From assembly GCA_032622095.1 (NCBI GenBank), contig CP136066.1, positions 154,903,152-154,967,151 of the forward strand: a DNA stretch of 64,000 nt. The letters are read 5' to 3'. Origin of the DNA: Siphonodentalium dalli (Eukaryota; Mollusca; Scaphopoda; Gadilida; Siphonodentaliidae). The notes beneath the pieces were generated by a model. That model was not told where the DNA came from, searched no databases, and saw only the letters and a list, made by a program, of their open reading frames with translations. A program made the translations under genes and the position numbers. Below are positions 47,770 through 61,319 of the stretch, piece after piece; positions within the stretch are counted from its first letter, which is position 1, and each line of letters starts with the position of its first letter.

Positions 47770-49480
47770 ATAATCCAGTTCCTCCACATTAACTATTAGA
47801 TGGAGTCACACATTCATCTTCTGATGGAAGTGAGGTAATGTTCGGTATCTGCGCTTCGATGCAAATTATTTACGCTTCAAACAATGATTTTCGTTGAAGC
47901 GCAAAATTACAGGTAATTAGGGTAATAATTATCATATATTGCTCTTCATTGCAAATGATTCACACCGACTGAAGCGCAAATAAGGAATATAGGTCTGAAA
48001 AGGGTTTAGTATATCATGTTTCTAAGAAATGTGCACACAAATTGGTGAACATTAACTAAAAATAAAAACAAATTGTGGGTATCGGAGGGGGTGTTGATGT
48101 AAACTGCCTCAAATGAATCACACTGGAAAATTGCTGACGAAAGTAAATGAGACATATCGATCCTGTTGCCTTGTTGAGTCAAATGGGGTAACGTGGGATC
48201 ATTTTTCTCTATCAAAGTGCAACGTTTGGCCACAACTCAAATGGCACCCATTCATTTTAAATATGTCACACATTATTTCAAAGAATATGTTGACCGATAC
48301 CGGCTACCCCCCTTAAATCTGCGCTATCAATTGAGGAATACAGTGATTGAATTAAACAAAAAATATTGAGTCCCAACTTAGGCCAAAACTTTCAACAGCT
48401 GGCAATATCATGTCTGACACAACATTGGCTGAACATGTCAGTTTAAAACTTGGATGGATTTTTATGATATTCCAATAAGTTATCAGTATGAAATTTGTTG
48501 TTTTTAACCAAAAGTAGAAAATTTTCCTATTTTCGGTGAAAATGGTTACCAGTTGGAAATTACCAACAACATGGGGTGTTATGTTGGAAATTCCCAACAT
48601 TTGGAAAGTTTGAGGTAACAGTTGGAAAATTCCAACCCAGGCGGAGGTGTAAATGGAACTTCTCGGATTTCAATCTGCTTCAATTGCAAGGTGGGGGGGG
48701 GGGGGGGCAGTAGGACATTCCAAGATGGACACCCCAAACGCAGACACTCTAGCGACGTCCACTATATCAACCCCATATGGCACTGGATACGTCATCACCT
48801 ATTGTAAAATTGAATGTTATGCAGTTGAAGATTCGGAATGTTTGAACAATCTGAATAAACTATGAATCTGTCGCAGGGCACTTACGTCCCCGTTGCCCCT
48901 CCTGGTTGATGGGAAGGGGGCCACCGCCCAATGCCCCCCGGCGTCCCTGGAGAAGTCCATGCATCCAACATTATAAAGATAAGAGGAATGATAGAATCGT
49001 TAATTTACCATCTCTCGTAAAAATCGAGAGGCCGATCAGGATCGGCAGATGTTTAACACATACCTTGGCGATACCGATTAGCTATTTTAATAAATCCTTA
49101 CACCAACCTTTTCATGAGTGCAAAAGTTTCCACAATTCACACCTTACTATTAAGGTCACAATTGGAAACAGACTCACTGGGCACCTTGCTCACATAAACA
49201 CAATAGGAACACGGATGTGGCATTCGATTTCAACCTATTAGGTCACTCCAACACAGATATGTCTTATAGAGTGACAAAGCTAATTAATGCCCAATCCATA
49301 GTCAGAGAGAAGCACCATAGCAGTTAAAGACAAGCTAGTTAAGACATAAAGTAGATAAACATCATAGCAACTCCATTTATTTGCTTATCACATTGGAATG
49401 TGAGACATAACATATTATGTTTTTTTTATTATTGTTATTTTTTTAATTATGTTTTGTGTTAGCTGCATATTAAAAATTCA
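47770..49480. other. mostly non-coding; palindromic GTTGGAA motifs
   Basis: At 48547-48640 several CAGTTGGAAATTACCAAC and GTTGGAAATTCCCAAC words. G run at 48692-48706. An open frame at 48906-49241 has no domain. Confidence 0.4.
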
Positions 49481-49499
49481 TGGGATCATTTAGATGGGA

Positions 49500-51097
49500 G
49501 AAAAGGGTTAATATTTCCCATTCAAAAACCAATCAATACCTGAACAACTATACAAGTGAGGGATGTATAGACCTGGACATAAATGATTGATAATGATTGG
49601 ATATAAAATGTTTTAATGCTGAATTTTCAGATAGCTAGAGGTAGGATATGAGATTGGTCAGATTGAAAATATTAGATTCATTACATTCGATAGCATACTG
49701 TATGACCATGGAATGGGGTGGGTTAATTTTCTTCTAAGCTGAACATTGGAAAGATATGTATGTAAAATGCGGATATATAATTAAAGTTATGGTTAATATT
49801 TTCAAAACAAATCGATACCAAAATCTATACAGGTGAAGAATGTATCATCATTAACATGGATGCAATTATTTATATAGTGATCATGTGAAAAATATTTAGT
49901 TATCACATTGTGTCAACATGATTGGTGGAGGATGTTAATATTTTGAAGCAAATAAACCAAATGACCCACACTATGCAGGTTAGGGGTGTGTTATCATAAA
50001 CTATGCCAAGAACTATAAACATAATCAATGGAAATATTTGAGTTATGAAATCGGATAGAATGGGGTTAATCTTACCCAAACTAATGAACTGATAAACACA
50101 AAAAGTCTATAAAAAGAATGTCATTGGATTTAGAAACCCATACAATAAGTCGGTCTCTAATCTCATGAACCTATTTCAACAAAGGGATTAACTTAATATT
50201 GCACAGAAAACATAACTAGCCAGAGAGTCATCAATCACAGTTTTGACAGGTTTTATCAACAGACTCTGCCAGCCATGTTATCTATCTCTATCTAGTGTCC
50301 AGCTAAACATAACTCAATTGCCAATAATACACCCTCTGTGTTATGTGAGAAGTTCTTCTCTCTTCTAAGCTCACAATGCAGGCATTAATTACATTATTAG
50401 TTACTTGAATTTTAAATGGCCATAACTCTGTTAAAATATACCGGATCAAACTCAACTTCGAACCTGATCTGTATGTCGGGGTGAGGACCGTATGTACCAA
50501 ATTTGGTGCTGATCAGATGAAAAATATTTAAGTCAACACAGCTTGAATGAATTCTATTTAAAAACAAGAGCAGAAAGGGTTAACTAACCGATACCAAAAA
50601 CCATACAGATGAAGAACGTGCTAAGAAAAACCTAGGTAAGAAATATGAGGCATATCAGAAGAAAATTGTTTGACTTAGATGCATCAGATATAATTTTGTG
50701 CAGGGTTAATTATGTTCTAAACCGATCAACAAATCGATACCAAAAACTATACAGGTGAGGTTTGTGTCATCATAAACCTACATATCAAATATGAACACAA
50801 TCGGACAAAAATACTTTGGTTATAGCATCGGATAGCTCATGCCTATGTGCGGATGAAAAGTGTTAATAATTTCTAAACTGATCAACCGATCGATACCAAA
50901 AACTATACAGGCGAGGAGTGTGTCATCATAAACATGCTCATAAAATTTGAACACAATCCGATACAAAACATTAGAGTAATCGATTCGGATAGCAAGTGTC
51001 TACGGACAGACGGACAGACAGACGGACGGACGAACGACGGATGGTTGATCCGGATGTCGGCATTATGTGTACCACACACAGTATGGGTACACATAAA
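49500..51097 (+). repeat. tandem array, family D with hairpin tail
   Basis: About seven diverged ~200-bp units with GATCAACAAATCGATACCAA, AACTATACAGGTGAGG, GTGTCATCATAAAC and GAACACAATCGGACA. The 3-prime units are most alike, the 5-prime ones degraded. Ends ACGGACAGACAGACGGACGG, then hairpin TATGTGTACCACAC/GTATGGGTACACATA at 51064-51095 and A6. Confidence 0.85.
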
Positions 51098-51222
51098 AAA
51101 GTCGTCGAATTTAGTCGATTAAACTAAACATCAATCGATTCAAATATTAATACGGGTGGATCGTATAAATAATACCCCCTAAAGTTGTATGGAACACTTC
51201 GCTGTGTGAATAGCAAATAGTC

Positions 51223-51470
51223 TTAAAGTGGCACCATACACTAAATCCGGCCATTTATGGGACCATCTCCTTTTATACTTAACGGAATATATGGAGTCAT
51301 AAATTCATTTTCATTATAATTACCATGGTGTTTGTATCGTTCAAACGATAAATGAGTGTATTTTGCTCTCATCCATGGCTCAAATTCATCCATTTGTTGC
51401 ATATATTCTGTTGAGTATAAAAGGAGATGGTCCCATAAATGGCCGGATTTAGTGTACAGTATCCCTTTAA
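51223..51470. mobile_element. TTAA element P6
   Basis: TTAA at 51223 and 51467. Inverted ends ~55 bp, with CACTAAATCCGGCCATTTAT and ATAAATGGCCGGATTTAGTG. 248 bp, non-coding. A related remnant ends at 12612. Confidence 0.9.
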
Positions 51471-51479
51471 CCAAACTAG

Positions 51480-53365
51480 TTATTTTCATACATCAAATAA
51501 GCAGAACAAATTGTCATTTTTAGTATGCAATGAGTATTGTTGACGAATCCTTGCTCTGTGTTTATCGTTCAGATGTTTGTTCTCTGAAAATAGTACAGTT
51601 GACGTGGTTAGAAATTTCGATAATCTTATAGTTAATTTATGTATTCTTCCAGTGAAGATAAGAGTCTGTGTACTCATTTATCAGTTGTGTACGCACAAAT
51701 AAGCCCACAATGTCTCTAACATAATACAATTAACAGCCCACGACCTCTACCATATGAATAGTACACGACACGTAACAATGATATACGTTCAAGCTCTTTA
51801 GCTTTAACGAACAGCGGGGCGCAAATGGAGTGTAATTGTATTGTATCTGGCGCCTAAAGAACTATATCTAAGAAGTAGTCTTATCGAAGGAAACACAAAC
51901 TTTTTAAGGTTGTAATCTTCTTCGGCCTTGGTTCGTGAATGTCTGGGATTGTTCACAGTTGGAATGCTTACCAGATGAACTTCCCACTTTCTCTCCACGC
52001 AGTCTGCGTTCTGTACTGAAATTAGCTTGTTTATATGCTATCTGTAGTTTCTCTTTCTGGTGTGAACCCCTAAGCCCTGACAACTATGAAACCAGTATAC
52101 GTCCTTTTTATATATATATATCATGCATGTGTGGTCATCTGTCGACACATACGGATGCTTTTATCTGCATGCTGGGATTTATGTCATGCCATGAATCTCT
52201 ACTCTGGCTAACACCCGTAGAGATCACATTCCACCAGTACAAAACATGGTAACTTTTTGAAGTTTTGACAGCTAGGGAACGTTATAAATTCGGTAATATA
52301 TACATTTCTTGTTAGTTTATTCATCAGTAAGCGAAGGTCACAGCTCGAGATTACACGATTTAAGGGACTCTGTGGGCGATTTTGCTTTGCGCCACTTACA
52401 ATCGTGGATTTATCCAGGGTAATTAATTCAAAGGTTTTTGTTTTTGTTTTTTTTTTGCATTATCGGCTCACAGAAGTAACTAAAAAGCATGCAACTGGGT
52501 CCATCCCATACTTTGAACTTTGAACAAATATAAACAAAGAAATATATTACCTGCCTTGTTTGTTCAATTATAAAGTTCCCTGTCAGAAGGGGTCAGAACA
52601 TAAACACGTTCCCGCATGGCCTTTAATTGTACTGGTGGACTATGATCTATATGGACGTTAGCCAGAGTAGAGATTCGTGGCATGATCTAGCTTGGATTTG
52701 GCTATAGATAGAGGGACTCTGCAAAGTTCATACTGCATATCACATATCGTAACTGATATACGGACGTTCCTGACTAATATGCCCGTATTGGTATGACGAC
52801 GGAGTTTCAATTTAATATTTACCTCTCATGTCACCGAGTGTCCATTCCAAACTTCCGAATGACTGAATCAAATTTTATAAGGAAAATAGCTTAGATATGG
52901 ACATCGAGAATTCATCAATTATTCTTCTTTATTTCTGCTAGCTCATTCAGTAAATTATATTATAGATTCCACCCAATTAAATTTGGCAAACATTCCTTTA
53001 ATATGCTCATGTTACTTGTATAAGATGAAGACATCGTTTTATATGTTGTCAAATTACTTATTTATAAACTTGCTTACATTTAAAACTAAATCACCGTGTA
53101 TATACACGACACACATAATCCTTCGACAGAAAATTATCTGATATACAATGTAGAAGGGTTAGATTACTGTATGGGTATATCCGAAATTAAAGTTTTATGA
53201 ATGTTGGTCTGATTACATACATATAGAAACGTTCATACACCTATATATCTATATCTATATTTGCGAATGTCTGTTTGTCTGTCTGTCTGTGTTCTATCGA
53301 AATTCACAGGTGACCACCTAGATGGCACAAAAGGGGTCTAATAGGGGTGACTTTTTACGAGAAAG
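51480..53365. other. non-coding, nothing recognised
   Basis: The open frame at 51935-52252 has no domain. A GTCT microsatellite occurs at 53270-53290 beside the next array. Confidence 0.4.
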
Positions 53366-53374
53366 GTAATGGCG

Positions 53375-55030
53375 AGGTTAGAAGTGGCGCCGTTGTTGTA
53401 AGGGGGCAGAAAAGAGGAGTGGCAGACAAAACATTTGTCGCCGATTGCCACCAAACTTATATATAATCATCCCCATAATATGAGGAATATAAAGGTGTGG
53501 TTTAAATATGTCAAAAGTCGCGCCGTTCGCGTCAGGGATGCCCGGAAGGGGAGATGGCCCCCAAAATTGATCAAAAATAATTTTAGCGCCGAATTCCACC
53601 AAATTGATGCACATTCTTCTGAGATCTTCTCCATGATACAAGGAATCTTATTGTGTGATTTAAAGACGCCAAATTGGTGTCGTTGTGATGAGATTTGGGG
53701 AGGGCGATTGGGGGTACTAAATCTGATAAGAATTGGTTTAGTCGCCGATTGCCACGTACTTATACAAATTCATCCACATGGTATGAGGTGTCTAATGGCG
53801 TGGATTAAAGCTGCCAAAAGTGGCGTCATTCGAGTCAGGGGTGCACTGAAAGAGAGAGGGGCGCCAAAATTGACACACCATATTTTAGCGCCAATTTTCA
53901 CCAAATTGATACACATTCTTATCCATGATATGAGGAATCTAATCATGTGACTTTAAAGACGTGATATCGGTGCTGCTTTGGTGAGAGATGGGGGTGGGGT
54001 GGGCACTAAAGTTGATAAACATTTGTTTAGTCGCGGAATAGCACCAAACTTACAAATAATAATATCATGATATCAGGAGTCTAATTGTGTGGTACAAAGA
54101 TGTCAAAAGTAAGGCCATTCGAGTCAGGGGTGCCTAGAGGGTGAGAGGGACACACACATTGATAAACAATATGTTTAGCGCCGAATTCCACCTGATTGAT
54201 ACATATTCTTCTCCGTGATACGAATAATCTAATCGTGTGGTTTAAATGCGCCAAATTGGTGCCTTTTGGGTGAGATATATGCAATGGTGGCCCTAAATTT
54301 GATATGAATTTGTATACTCGCAAATTTTCATAAATTTTATATATATTCATCTCTATAATGAGTCTAAGTGTGTGGTTTAATGATGTCAAAAGTGGCGCCA
54401 CTTGAGTCCGAAATAGGGACGGCAGGGTCACCAAAAACTTATAAAAATATGTTTAGTGCCAATTACCATCAAACTCATACACGTTCTTCTTAAATGATAC
54501 AATGAATCAAATATTTGCGAATAGCTGTCTGTGTTCTATATATAACTTTAAGGGTACGATCGAGATGGCACCAAGGCGGTCTAACAGGGGTAACTTTTTA
54601 CGAGTAAGATAATGGTGCGGGTTAAAATTTTCTAAAGTGACATTGTTAGTGTCAGGGGAGGGGCTATTTTAGCGCAGATTTCGACCAAATTGATATATTA
54701 TTCTTCTCCGTGATACGAGGAATATAAACGTGTGATTTAAAGACGCGAAATTGGTGCCGTTTGGGTGAGAGATGGGGGGGGGGGGGGCGTAATAACTATG
54801 TTAAAAATTTGTTTAGTTGCCGATAACCACCAAACTTATATATAATCATCTCCATTATATAATGCATGCATGAGTCTAATAGACGTGGTTTAAATATGAC
54901 AAAAGTGGCGCGATTCAAGTCATGCATGAGGGGAGTTGCACCAAAGTTGATACAAATATATTTAGCACTGATTCCACCAAATTGATGCACTTTCTTATCT
55001 AATGATATGATGAATTATATCACATTTGGG
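53375..55030. repeat. tandem array, family H (~165-bp units, alternate types)
   Basis: Units alternate between a type with TTTAGTCGCCGATTGCCACC and a type with TTTTAGCGCCGAATTCCACC, both with ATGAGGAATCTAATCGTGTG and TTTAAAGACGCCAAATTGGT. Higher-order period ~330 bp. The 171-codon frame at 53435-53950 runs through units and is not a gene. G run at 54776-54787. No hairpin tail. Confidence 0.85.
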
Positions 55031-55039
55031 GTAGTTTGG

Positions 55040-57300
55040 GTAATGGATGACGAGAGGAGATTCCCTAGCATTTATAAGATTGTTCAATTCGCCGATATCC
55101 AACAAAGTTATAAATAGTCATCTCCCAGGCCATCTCCATGTCTTTGGTATTCCAATTTCACAATCTCGACAAATGGTGACCGAATTAAGTCACTTGAACA
55201 ATTATATCTTCTCAACTGTCATATTTATATGGGGATGGAAATCAGGGCATTCCTATAATGATCTAGCAACACAGATACATAGAAAAAAGCATTAAAAGTA
55301 TATTTATATCAATATATTTAAGAGATACATATATTCATTCAAACTGAGGGACCTTGAATAGTCAGAGGATTGCATATTATAATGGCTCATGTATATATTA
55401 TAACTCGATTGAGTCTGCCCCATTCAATATAGTTTCCACAAAAAAGTCACAATTGCCAAGAGATATGAAAATGTTGAGCAGGCCTGTTCAAAAATAGTGG
55501 TCACAGCGTGCAGTCAAGTATGGTTACTTATGATATAAAGGAAAACGCAGTCCGTAGCACATGACTTTTGAGGATCCTCCAATAGTGACATCTGACAAGG
55601 GTATATATCTGCCCGATACAGAGGATTTCATTAATTTTTTAGCTCACTCATCGCCTAACATAAACAACTCAAACTCTCGCTGTGTCGGGCACATGTAGCT
55701 GCTATACGTGCATAACATCAGTTCTTTTAAACTGAAAATGATTAGCCAGTATATAGCACCAGAACAGAGGAGCACCTGGACATAGCTTTAAAACATCTGT
55801 ATCTTCATGAAGATATGATAAACTAGATTGATTGATTGATTGATACATCTCTATGTAAAACACAATTGTCGTCTTTTATTTTTTCGAACTAATGTATTTA
55901 TGATGTTCATGTTTCATGCTATAACGTCTGAAGTATACGCGGTTGTAAATAAATAAATACTCCTTTAATTATTGGTGGGACGGATTAAACGCGATAAACA
56001 AAATGATAATCGCTCCGACCTGACAAGATGAGCCACTACTTATATTCCATGTGTAAGAATCATGTTTTGTGATGCCATTTGGATATACAATTTATGAGAA
56101 TACGTGTAACATTTTGAGAGCTAGAGTATTCTCTATTCCCACAAAATATCCAAAGAGGATTTCACATCACTTTAACCTGGACAACGCCGGGTAACCCTGC
56201 TAGTAGTATATATATATATATACATAAATATATTATATCATATATATAAATCCAATGTCAGCGTGAAATTAACAACCCAACACAATCTCATTGCGCAATA
56301 TATGACAGGATGCATGTAGTGGTTTTTACAGTCTGACAGTTACACGAAAGGTATTGTGTGTGAGGCGAAGCAATAAACCAGGTATGAAATCCGATGTGAG
56401 ATAAGTACACCTACCTATCTTATGAATGCGTTATATGAGCGCAGATTGTTGTATATAATAGGATCTCAGGCGACAATTGTGAAAAATCGCGTCCGGTAAT
56501 AAACCTGCGGGCAAAATACCAGGCATATTTTATTATCGCGGACTCAATGTGGATGTACACTATATATAATATACAAAGCATATTTTTGGAATGTTGTTTT
56601 GATGTGTGTTAACGGAGAAAATATGTTTCCACTAAATATAAGGAGCATATGTATATACATCACATGCTAACGGAATCCCAAATGCCTGCCATCAGTTTAC
56701 AGTTGTTTATCAAAAGTGCTTTGAACTATAGATCCCGCTCGCGATTTATAGGGCGCCGGAGTGAGACTTGTAGCGAGTTGAACAAGAGCTTCAACGACCC
56801 ACAACCCCCATCATCACATCCTAAGTACCCGTAACTCAGATCAGTATAGGAACACCTGGCATGACATCCTCACACTAATCGTGTCTAGGTCTGTTATTGT
56901 TTCAAGCGCATGAGATGCCGAACAGGTGGCTCTAAATCTTGAAACTCTATAACTGGAATCTGGGGGTCAATTGCACGAAAGCTGTTCGAATTAATGTGTG
57001 TGTGATCGTCCTGAGTGGATGAGAATACGGCCAGACTGAGGATAAAAACTAGCGTCTGAGGAAACTATATAGGCGTGGGCATGAACATCTTACTGACAGG
57101 ATCTATATATACAAACATCTGAACAGAATAAACATGATGCGGGGCTGTCAACAAAACGAGACACGTTAATCTACAAACGGAGCGAAATATTGACGTTTCT
57201 GGTGTGCGCATTGAGCCTGTTGTAGGTATACACTATCGACGTTTGGTTTAGTCGGAGCAGAGCTCCCCATTTTCGGCAGTCAGGGACATTATAAGGACTT
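55040..57300. other. non-coding, simple repeats only
   Basis: GATT microsatellite at about 55826-55842 and ATATAT tract at about 56208-56224. No gene recognised. Confidence 0.45.
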
Positions 57301-57307
57301 GAATGTC

Positions 57308-57930
57308 TAAGTTCACTCTTTGCTTGATGACAACACATCGCATCACAACTCATTTGGACACCCCCTTTCAGTTGGTGGTTAGAGAGTCTTTATTGGTGTG
57401 TCCATCTTGGAATGTCTAAGTGCACCCTTTTCTTGAAGACAACACATCGCATCCCAACCCATTTGGACCCCCTTTCAGTTGGTGGTTAGACAGTTATTAC
57501 TGTGGTGTCCAAGTAGGAATTTTCAAGTGCACCCTATGCTTGAAGACAACGAATCCCAACTCATTTGGACACCCCCTTTCAGTTGGTGGTTACAGAGTCT
57601 TTATTGTGGCATCCAACTTGGAATTTTCAAGTGCACCCTTTGCTTGAAGACAACAAAGCGTATCCCAACTCATTTTTGACATCCCCTTTCAGTTGGTAGC
57701 TAGAGAGTCTTTATCGCGATTTCCAACTTGGAATTTTCAAGTGCACCCTATGCTTGAAGACAACGAATCCCAACTCATTTGGACACCCCCTTTCAGTTGG
57801 TGGTTACGGAGTCTTTATTGTGGCGTCCAACTTGGAATTTTCAAGTGCACCCTTTGATGTGAAGACAATAAATCCCAAATCATTTGCACATACACCCCCT
57901 TTCAGTTGGATTCCGCCTGAACCCTTAAAC
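57308..57930. repeat. ~107-bp tandem array, family I
   Basis: Six units; the landmark CCTTTCAGTTGGTGGTTA sits at 57371, 57478, 57582, 57692, 57796 and 57905 (first G of GTTGG), spacing 104-110 bp. Other unit words: AACTTGGAATTTTCAAGTGC, CTTGAAGACAAC. Fades into GTTGGAAA/TTTCCAAC palindromes. Confidence 0.95.
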
Positions 57931-58874
57931 TTTCCAACTGGTCGGATAATTTTATCCTTGTTGGAAAAGTTTCCAACTCATGGCCATTTCAGTATATAAT
58001 ATCGATTGGAAATAGGGAGATATTCGAATCTTGGTATGAAACCAGCGAATTTTACCCTAAATATTTGTTGGAAACAGAAACTATCTTAACTATCAGTCTC
58101 AAGTTTCTAAGATTATGCTAATTGCTGTTGGGTCCGGCATAGAATTTCCAACTGTTGGAAAAATATTTGACATAAGTTAACGAGAGACCACACAACATAA
58201 TTATTTTATCTTATATGGTTCATGCTGCATGAACAATGCATGGTTGTACAAAGGAGGGTGAACGTTTCAACAAACCAATTCACTAGTCATATCAGTATTT
58301 AATACCACAATCGTTTTCATCATATAGTTAATGTATTATTGTCGTTATTGTTTTATATCGCTATGTTTCAGTGGTATGTGTGATGATAACGCCCTAATGG
58401 GTATATCTTATACAAATAAATCTAAATCTTAATCTAAACTAATGTCCATCAAATTTCTCTCCCGCCGTAATTACCCATTATGTGTTATCTCCGAATTTGT
58501 CTTTGCCATAGTTTTATATTACAGATAACGAACAATGCCTTCCATATCACGAACATTATAAGGAACATTATAAGGCACCTTATGGCCAATTGCATATAAA
58601 TTAAATACAGATGAATCGGAGTTTACATTATCACAACATATGCAGAACATATAATGTATATATACATACATGGTATCAGTATGAATACTATTAACCAATG
58701 GTGACATATACAGTATATTTACATGTATCACTATAACCATTTAGAACATGTCTACAGAAGTGGAGTTAAATGATGAGTTGGAGAATTTTTTTCTCGATAA
58801 GATAAGAACCATACTATATGTGCCCATTGTTATAAGGTTGGTTATGGCCCTTGTGTGTCTGACATGGTGGATTA

Positions 58875-59337
58875 AAGTAAGTTAAAAGTAACAATCTTTT
58901 GGGTCTGATGTGGGTTCCAATAACAACCTTGTGGGTCTGATAGGGGTTCCAGTAACAATCATGTGCGTCTGATAGGTGTTCGAGTAACACTTTTGTGGGT
59001 CAGATATGGGTTTGAATAACAATCACGTGTGTCTGATATGGGTTCGAGTAACAATTTTGTGGGTCTGATAGGGTTTCGGGTAACAATATTGTGGGTCTGA
59101 TAGGGGTTCGAGTAACATTCACGTGAGTCTGATATGGGTTCGAGTAACAATCTTGTGGGACTGATTTGGTTTCGAGTAGCAATATTGTGGGTCTGATAGG
59201 GTTTCGAGTAAGAATTATGTGGACCCGATAGGGCTTCGAGTAACAATATTGTGGATCTGATAGGGGCTCGAGCAACATTCACGTGGGTTTGATATGGGTT
59301 CTAGTAACAATCTAGTGGGACTGATAGGGTTTCGAGT
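58875..59337. repeat. ~31-bp minisatellite, block 1
   Basis: About fifteen units of GGGTTCGAGTAACAATCTTG then TGGGTCTGATA. Open minus-strand frames (NPIRPTxLLLExxSDPQ) are products of the repeat. Confidence 0.95.
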
Positions 59338-59774
59338 AAAAAAAATTTAAATAAATTTTATTCATTAGAGACTTGATTGAATTGGACCCAAAACTCAGAC
59401 ACAGCCTATATTATTGGGTCCAGACAAAAAAATTTAAGATAGACGAATAAGGACACGTAACATTTCAATGGTGTAAATATCTTGTATCATGGAAATTCCT
59501 AATAATCATTTAATATGAAGCATAAGTAATTGCACTAAATAAGACTAAATAAAACAAGGTTGTCATAAAAATACTGCTGATGGTCATAACTAAGAGTTTA
59601 GAATGTTTCAATTAAAAAATGTATGTTATAAATACCATATAGATTTGAATGACGCAACACAGACACATGTAATCAATCTGTAAGTTAAGCTGCAAGTTAA
59701 ACTAGAAGAGTTCAAGTTAATGTGCATTCACAGTCGCCTAGCTGGTTAAAAACTTAGAATTGGGCGCTTTGATC

Positions 59775-59945
59775 AAATCGAGTAACACTCTTGTGGGTCT
59801 AATAGGGTTTCGAGTAACAATCATGTGGTTCCGATAGGGGTTCGAGTAACAATCTTGTGGGACTGATAGGTCGTTAGTTCTGTGTGGGTTCGAGTAACGT
59901 ACACTTTTGTGGGTTTTATTTGGGTTCGGGTAACAATAAATGATA
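59775..59945. repeat. ~31-bp minisatellite, block 2
   Basis: Five or so units of the same sequence as block 1, 440 bp downstream in the same orientation, separated by unrelated AT-rich DNA. Confidence 0.9.
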
Positions 59946-60664
59946 TACATCCACAATATTATAGACAATACAAGAAGAGCTATACAAAATTAGACAAACT
60001 ACTGTAGCGCCGTGTTATAGGAATGGGACATTGTAACTGCACGAAGAATTTTCGAAATTCAAGTAGACTGCATATAATGAATTATACATGTCATGCTATT
60101 GTATTTATAACATGGACATACCTGGTTTAAAAGCCGAATTCCAACAATTGAGTTCAACTGTCGCCCAAAAATATGTAACTATTTTATTTCACTATTACAA
60201 ACACGTTTCCAAATAATATCCATATGATTCCATCGCGGTCCGGAAGTAACACACTAGAACTTTATTTTTCCATAGGTGTAAATTATCGCACTATATATGC
60301 CATAGAAAGATCCTGACAGAAGAAAGAATTCTAACGACTCCCAACAACAGCGAGTGTTCACTGACGCATGTGTGTGGCTTGTGTGTATAACGGATGGTTG
60401 CAGTCGGTGTAATACCCCTTAGCACGGCTGTATAGAGATACACATCATCCTACTCTGTATACACTAGTTTATGGGGTCGGTACATCAATCATTTTGCGCC
60501 TGTAAACGGATGATGAGATAACCTGGTATATAGTCGAATACCATTAGCCCCAAAATATACAAAAAACAGGCCACCCAAATAAAATATTTGCACTGTCATA
60601 CTGGTCTTTCATGGTATTTCCCTATATGCGAGAGCCCGCGTCGCCGTTTTTGTCATTTTCTTAC

Positions 60665-61152
60665 TTAAAGGCCCACTTAATTTTCGAACCCCGAGATCAC
60701 ATATATAAAATATATGCCATATTATATACCATTTGAAAGAGGAAGCTCCAAAATATTGTATTATCAACTTATCCGGTGTAATAAACAGAGGACATATTGT
60801 TTTTGTTGAGTCACTGACTTGTTTTTTTTTCATCTGGATTGTAGTTCAAATTGTATTATTTTCAATGGAGGGGGTATAACTCTTAATCTTAATGATAGAG
60901 TTGTTCCCCTTTCATTGAAAATACATTTTAGTTTGAATTCTGTTGCATTCTGGGATTCAAAACGGGGTTATCTTTGTATGATTTAAGCTGTTTTCTATTT
61001 ATCTATGGGCATCTTCTGAGACAAAGACATTTCAAATGGTAATGAATTATAGTATTTTAATGATATTGTATGGCATATATTGTTATTAAAACCGTATATC
61101 AAGTCACTATAACAAAAATAAACATTGATTCGAAAATTAAGTGGGCCTTTAA
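60665..61152. mobile_element. TTAA element P3
   Basis: TTAA at 60665 and 61149, inverted ends AGGCCCACTTAATTTTCGAA and TTCGAAAATTAAGTGGGCCT. No coding. It seems to sit inside an old copy of the P1/P2 hairpin: TATATGCGAGAG to its left (60623) and ATAATGCATTGACACAGGG to its right (61168). Confidence 0.85.
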
Positions 61153-61319
61153 TCCGCACATATAAAATAATGCATTGACACAGGGTTTTCGCAAAACTTC
61201 AGGAAGCTCCAATCATGGAAGTGTTAAACTGACATGGCTCATTCGAACGTCTAAATTATGTATACGTAATTTGGAAGGCGGTATAAGGCTGCAAGCTAGG
61301 TTGACAAATACACGAGATA

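Noticed and set aside
53435-53950. 171-codon open frame
   Set aside because: Covers tandem array H; unit repeats are visible in the protein.
58959-59282. 107-codon frame with NPIRPT repeats
   Set aside because: Translation of a 31-bp minisatellite.
58940-59330. GGTTCGAGT words as tRNA B boxes
   Set aside because: They recur every ~31 bp without an A box or cloverleaf; no tRNA can be folded.
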